Shown piece after piece: positions 59,350-64,000 of a stretch of DNA of 64,000 nucleotides. Source of the stretch: Termitomyces sp. T153 (lineage: Eukaryota; Basidiomycota; Agaricomycetes; Agaricales; Lyophyllaceae); assembly GCA_018296165.2 (NCBI GenBank), contig JACKQL020000014.1, positions 1,054,001-1,118,000 of the forward strand. Reading direction: 5' to 3'. A program made the translations under genes and the position numbers. Position 1 is the stretch's first letter. Each line of letters starts with the position of its first letter. The notes beneath the pieces are model-generated. The model saw only the letters and a list, made by a program, of their open reading frames with translations. It did not search any database and was not told where the DNA came from.

Positions 59350-61210
59350 ATGTTACGAACGATAGTTAGGCACTCTTGCCCACTACGTGTTATATGCTCC
59401 GTCTCGAGGCAGTCTCATGTTGGTGTCCATTCACGTTTTTACCATCCTTCGCGTCGGCTCTCAGATGACCTAAGTGGGATGCCCCCACCGCTCGAAGGGA
59501 TTAAAGTTCTCGACTTGACACGCGTTTTAGCGGGCCCTACAGCAACTATGCTTTTGGCTGACCTTGGCGCGGATGTAATCAAGATCGAAGAAATCAGCAA
59601 AGGCGACGACACTAGTGAGTGGGAAGAGAATTTGTGTCGTCGATGATGGATTAAGTGTTTTCTTGAGGGACATGGATTCCGCCCTCAGCACCCATAGTCC
59701 CTTCAGCACCAGCTGAATCGAGTCATCTTCCACCAGAGTCAGCCTACTTTCTTGCTACCAATAGGAACAAGCGGTCGATGACGGTGAACTTCAAAACCCC
59801 CGAAGGGCTTGAAATTATGCACAGACTCATCAAGAAATCCGATGTCCTAGTTGAAAATTTTACCTCCGGGAAACTTGCGACAATGGGCCTTGGGTACGAG
59901 GATTGTAAGAAGCTTAATCCTCGACTTATTTATGCATCTATCACGGGTGAGGGAATTCCATGCGTGTCAGTGACAGTGGATTGGCTTAGCAAGCATTGAA
60001 AGGTTATGGCCAGACGGGTCCATATAGGGAAGCCCCAGGGTATGATGCAATTGTAGAAGCCGAGGCTGGGCTGATGCATATGTCAGTTTACTGTCTAATT
60101 TGCGCTTCTGAGTGTTTACTGTGGAATTGACAATCATTTAGAACGGGAGAGCCCGACAGGCCACCTTCGAAGGTCGGCGTCGCAGCTACGGACACCGCTA
60201 CTGGCCTTTATGCACATGGAGCTATCCTGGCGGCGCTGCTTTCTCGTCAGCAAACCGGTGAGGGAGTTTGGATAGATTGCAATCTGTTCGATACCCAGGT
60301 ACTTCACGTCTATGCTTATATTGGACGTTGATATCAAGATTTGTAACATTTCGTCGTTACAGATTGCTGGGCTCGCAAACATCGCATCAAATTATCTGAT
60401 TGCTGGCCAAGAGGCCTCCAGACACGGAACTGCGCACACATCTGTTGTTCCTTTTCAAGTTTTCCCCTGTAGCGATGGTTTCTTGATGATCTGTGCAGGC
60501 AATAGTAAACAGGTCTACAACTCCTTATAACTTGAGTTTTGATGACTACAACTGTCCATTCAGTTCAAATTGCTTGCCGAGAAAATTCTGGACAATCCTG
60601 CACTCGTAACAGACCCCAGATTTGCTACGAACGAGGCACGGGTCGCCAACCGTGCAGAGCTTATCAATATCATTACAGATGTACTGCAGAAACAGGATAG
60701 AGCGCACTGGATTGAGCAATTCACAGGACTGGGGTAGGTCCTAATCAGCTTTGGGTATGAGCGTGACGTCCAATTGATTCATTAATTAAGCGTTCCATTT
60801 GGTTTTATCAACAACATCAAGCAGACGTTTGATCATCCCCAGGTACATGATAATATCCATTTGAGCTCATAGAACCACGCTCATCTGTGTCGTGAATTAG
60901 GCGATTGCACGTCAAGTCGCGGTCGAGGTCGAGGTAAGTCGCCCCTTGGTGGAAGGTGCTCGTATTGGCCCATTGATGCCTTGCAGCATCCTCGGGCAGG
61001 GAAAGTCAAGTTAGTGGCGCCGGCAGTCACTTACAATGGGAAAAGGATGACGGTCCGCATGCCTCCTCCCTGGTTGTCGGAGCACACAATGGAGGTATGT
61101 CTATAGCTTCTGTCATCGGGTGTTGACATGGAAATCTATCCTAGGTGATGACAGAACTTGGATACTCGCCTGCGATCATAAAGTCACTGAGGGAACGATC
61201 GATCATATGA
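59350..61210 (+). CDS. SUGCT: Class III CoA-transferase (CaiB/BaiF), SUGCT-like, mitochondrial
   Basis: Ten exons: 59350..59614, 59668..59946, 60003..60081, 60142..60298, 60363..60512, 60564..60733, 60791..60842, 60901..60933, 60987..61094, 61145..61210. They total 1359 nt, giving 452 aa, close to human SUGCT. A basic presequence ([14 protein letters not shown]...FYHPSRR) suggests mitochondria. Family blocks: [58 protein letters not shown] (Asp about 196, the candidate catalytic acid), [17 protein letters not shown] and [12 protein letters not shown]. The mammalian relative moves CoA from succinyl-CoA to dicarboxylates including glutarate and itaconate. Substrate in this fungus is inferred. 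Confidence 0.92.
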
Positions 61211-62435
61211 ATTACTCTTACTGCAAGCAATTACATGGTAAAAACTATAACACGTAACGCAATCATGGTTTCTAATGAAAGTATCAAAATTAATAGGTCT
61301 TTGTGTTTGAGACGTACAATAGTCGGTCTGAAAGGATGCCCTATGTTAAGCTGGTTCTATCACAATGAAACTATCTCTGACTTTATTCTATGTATGGTTG
61401 GCTCCCTTGGGTAAAAGATCGCAGGTGGTCTGTGTGAGCTGTGATAGCCAAAGTTATGTGAAGACGGGTCTGAAACGTCGAGCTTGGCTATCAGCTAGCT
61501 AATCGCTTCTCAAAGTGTGGTGGGTGGGTGCAAAGGACGCGATTGCTCAGGAATTGGACGTGTTGCGAAAACAGTCCAGGCGACGAGCAGCAAGAGTATA
61601 TCAGCACTTAGAACCTCTTCTTCGGGGGGTCCGAAACTGTTATCTATTTACCATGTTACTATATTTCATACATATGCTACACTTATGCAGCTAAGGTGCA
61701 ATGTTACAATTCTGATGTCTACCTCCACTACATATATAGTTAAGGAATACACCCTCAGTAGACCTAGTGTGAAAGTCGAGTCCGTCAGAAAAGTTGACTA
61801 ACAAGGGGTACAGACTGGGAAAACTGAGGTATGATGGAGGGAGGGGCCAAGAGGGACCCCGGAGAACCTTCTCTAAGGCCCTTTCTGGATTGTGGTTAGG
61901 CTTATGGGTAGACTTGGTTAGCAACAGACACCCAGGTATACGATGGGTTAAATCTCAGCTGGTTGATCACTTCATCAGTCACGCTGTATTCATCACAAGT
62001 AGTCACATTGATAATCATTACCATATACGTTCTCATTCGAAAAAGCAAATTGACTGAGCTAGGGGGCAAGTTGTACCACCATCATGGTCAGATAAGACAT
62101 GTGCTTGTGAGTACCTCTGTTGGCACCAGAAAAACACCTTCCTGGCCTGGCGGAGCAAGTGCTAAACATAGTGGATTGTGGCTACAAAAGCAGCAAACAA
62201 GTTGGATACATTGTATAAAACACTCCAGCCATAGACTCAGTGAAAACTTGAACTGGTGAAATGTAACAGATAACATACATAACATGAGAAGAAACTGACT
62301 AGAACTGTGGTTGTTCAACACTAGCTAGCTCAGACCTCACTACTAGTACAGTCATTGTAACACTACATGATAGTGCAGGCATGATACTCTAAGGGGGAAC
62401 ACCCCAAGGATGAACAGTGAGGCTGGGCATATGAC
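61211..62435. other. Intergenic region, host DNA passing into a CpG-poor element
   Basis: No gene is supported. CpG is host-like to about 61640 and thins out afterwards, with isolated CpGs to about 62150. Several A/T-rich words and a run AAGGGGGAACACCCCAAGG near 62390 suggest the edge of a retroelement, but no border could be fixed. Confidence 0.4.
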
Positions 62436-62699
62436 ATGAACCCAAATTACTCTGACTCTACACATGAGATGTTTCAGGCTAATAGGCCTACCTCATCTCT
62501 GGAGGTCAGAATGGAAGACAAGGCAATGCAAGCTAGCCCTGAAACCCCCCTCTCAATAGTGACCAGACACCTGAGACAGAATAGAAGCCAGTGCCCCTAC
62601 AAGTATATTGAAGCTGGCATGCTCCTAGAAGAGGACTATGAAGGGGAGTTTGGGTGGTGTATTTCCAACATTCTTACTGAGAGATCTTTGCTTGGCTAG
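62436..62699 (+). CDS. 87-residue open frame of unknown origin
   Basis: MNPNYSDSTHEMFQANRPTSS...RSLLG. CpG-poor, no recognised domain, and it ends next to the TGTCAGGG that may start an LTR. More likely part of a retroelement than a host gene. Confidence 0.25.
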   Translation: MNPNYSDSTHEMFQANRPTSSLEVRMEDKAMQASPETPLSIVTRHLRQNRSQCPYKYIEAGMLLEEDYEGEFGWCISNILTERSLLG

Positions 62700-63050
62700 T
62701 GTCAGGGAACTTCCATTTCCAACCTCCATGACTGGTTCCAGCACCTCTGAGCTTGTTTGACATCTCTGGGGCTCTTTCCAGAACCCCGGAGTTCTCTGTA
62801 TTACCTCAGCAACCATTGCCCTAGGATTAGGAGTGGCTCTGGTCACCTGTACAGTAGTTCCCATGCCTCTGCCACCCACTGATGCACTGTGCCAAGCAGC
62901 AGTGATCCTTAGACTTGTTCTCTTTGGATTTCCCTCTGTTAGGTAATTAGTTACCAATTTGTATCATTGTCTACTCTGCTTATATACTTCAGATTCCCCT
63001 CTGCTAGCTGCATGACTCTGATCCATCACTCTGGAGGTTGCCCTTACAGC
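62700..63050 (+). repeat. Possible 5' LTR of a Ty3/gypsy element
   Basis: TGTCAGGGAACTTCC opens a segment with a TATA-like CTTATATACTTC (about 62978), followed by a gag frame. The partner LTR would be outside the window, so the right edge is only a guess. Confidence 0.4.
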
Positions 63051-63142
63051 AGAACAAGTCTCCTAAACCTGGCCCAGAAGCTCTGCATAGCCACAAGGAA
63101 CCTCCGAGCCACTATCCATCACTTCTCCACCAGGATTAAGCA

Positions 63143-64000
63143 TTGCAGAGTTCTATGTCTCAGCTCACCAACCCAGACACACCCTCAGAGGCCCCAGCCC
63201 CACAGGATGAAGCCCAGACTTGCCTGCTCCACCTAGAAACCCAGGTGCAATTAACGCAATCATCTCTTATCCACCATACAACCAAACTCTCTACCCTCTG
63301 TCAGACAATGGATCTTATCTCCCAGTCCCTCTAGGCATTGCTAGAATGCCTAAGCCCTAACTCTGCCCCTCCTGTGGCTAAGGAACCAGCTCCACCTGCC
63401 ATGGCACCTGCTCCAGCAGCTCCAGTGACCCTATGGCCATGGATCCCTTGCCCAGCACTGCCAGACACATAAGATGGTGCTTGCTCCAGCAGGGAGCAAT
63501 TCCTACAGTCCTGCCTCACCTACATCCACCTCAGTAGGGATGCTTTTGACTCTGATGCATTGAAAATAGCCTTGGTGCTGTCATACATGAATACCAGACA
63601 TGCCTCCACCTATGCACTGCAAGTTTTCTGCTGTTCCAGAGGTGTGGGGAGCTTCCTGGACTGGGCTGCCTTTGAGAAGGACTTTCATGTGGAGTTTTTT
63701 CCATTGGACCCCACTAAGACAGCAGCACTGATGGTGTGACAGGGAGCAGTATGGACAAGGGAAGTGTATGTTGGATGAGTACATTGACTCATTCTGAGCC
63801 CTGGTCAAACAGGCCACCTACCCCAATGGCCTTCAGGTGTGCCTCACCTTCTGGGATGGCTTGCACCCTGCCTTGGTGGAACACATTGACAACCTGGCAG
63901 AGGGTTGCCCCAGCAATGAAAAGATTGTGTCATGGTATGAGGTGGCCTGGGACCAATGGCAGCTCATGGAGATATGGAGGGAGCTCTGCTGCCCCCATTC
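63143..64000 (+). pseudogene. Ty3/gypsy gag, broken and running off the right edge
   Basis: After a helical N-terminus (HLETQVQLTQSSL) and a proline-rich linker come IALVLSYMNTRHASTYALQV, FLDWAAFEKDFHVEFFPLD and, after a shift near 63740, LDEYIDSF and LTFWDGLHPALVEHIDNLAEG. These blocks are the Retrotrans_gag core in order. TAG, TAA and TGA codons interrupt it. Confidence 0.75.

Noticed and set aside
1..64000. tRNA, rRNA or other structured RNA genes
   Set aside because: I looked for cloverleaf arms and rRNA-like stretches while reading and saw none that I could defend; a covariance search would be decisive.

Overview
The window is nuclear DNA of a filamentous basidiomycete, most likely an Agaricomycete. 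The evidence is dense spliced genes with short introns (mostly 40-64 nt), typical fungal protein families, and long nested transposons. No genus can be assigned from sequence alone.

Left host segment (1-23.7 kb). A tandem pair of SH3-WW-RasGEF genes lies on the minus strand; the first copy runs off the left edge. Next are the ribosome-biogenesis GTPase EFL1 (minus) and, 69 bp away and divergent, the splicing factor CWF19 (plus). A microsomal cytochrome P450 (minus) is divergent from a mitochondrial citrate-lyase-beta-like (CLYBL) enzyme (plus). These are followed by the spliceosomal DEAH helicase PRP2/DHX16 (plus) and a short-chain dehydrogenase (minus). For every complete host gene, the exon chain I worked out by hand gives one open frame whose length divides by three.

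Transposon island (about 23.7-58.6 kb). It begins with two Helitrons in direct head-to-tail contact: a full-length one with Rep and helicase domains, and a short defective one. Their 3' ends carry a 38-bp palindrome followed by a 57-59-bp minisatellite. Next come an LTR remnant, a LINE-type element with RNase H, and a four-element retrotransposon nest: remnant A is split by Copia B, which is split by LTR element C and by Copia D. Target-site duplications support the nesting (AATGG, ATAT(A/G), TCCTT). By eye the island has almost no CpG. Most Helitron stops are TGA where the family has arginine, and paired LTRs show TG against CA at the same sites. Together this indicates CpG-directed deamination of silenced transposons.

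Right host segment (58.7-61.6 kb). CpG returns abruptly. A mitochondrial class III CoA-transferase (SUGCT-like) gene lies here, behind a promoter with three 27-bp repeats and a perfect hairpin. From about 61.7 kb a CpG-poor Ty3/gypsy element, including its gag, runs off the right edge.

Working together: EFL1 serves 60S maturation, CWF19 and PRP2 serve the spliceosome, and the RasGEF genes serve Ras/cAMP signalling. CLYBL and the SUGCT-like transferase are the last and first enzymes of itaconate breakdown. The transposon island now separates them, with a P450 and a dehydrogenase between.
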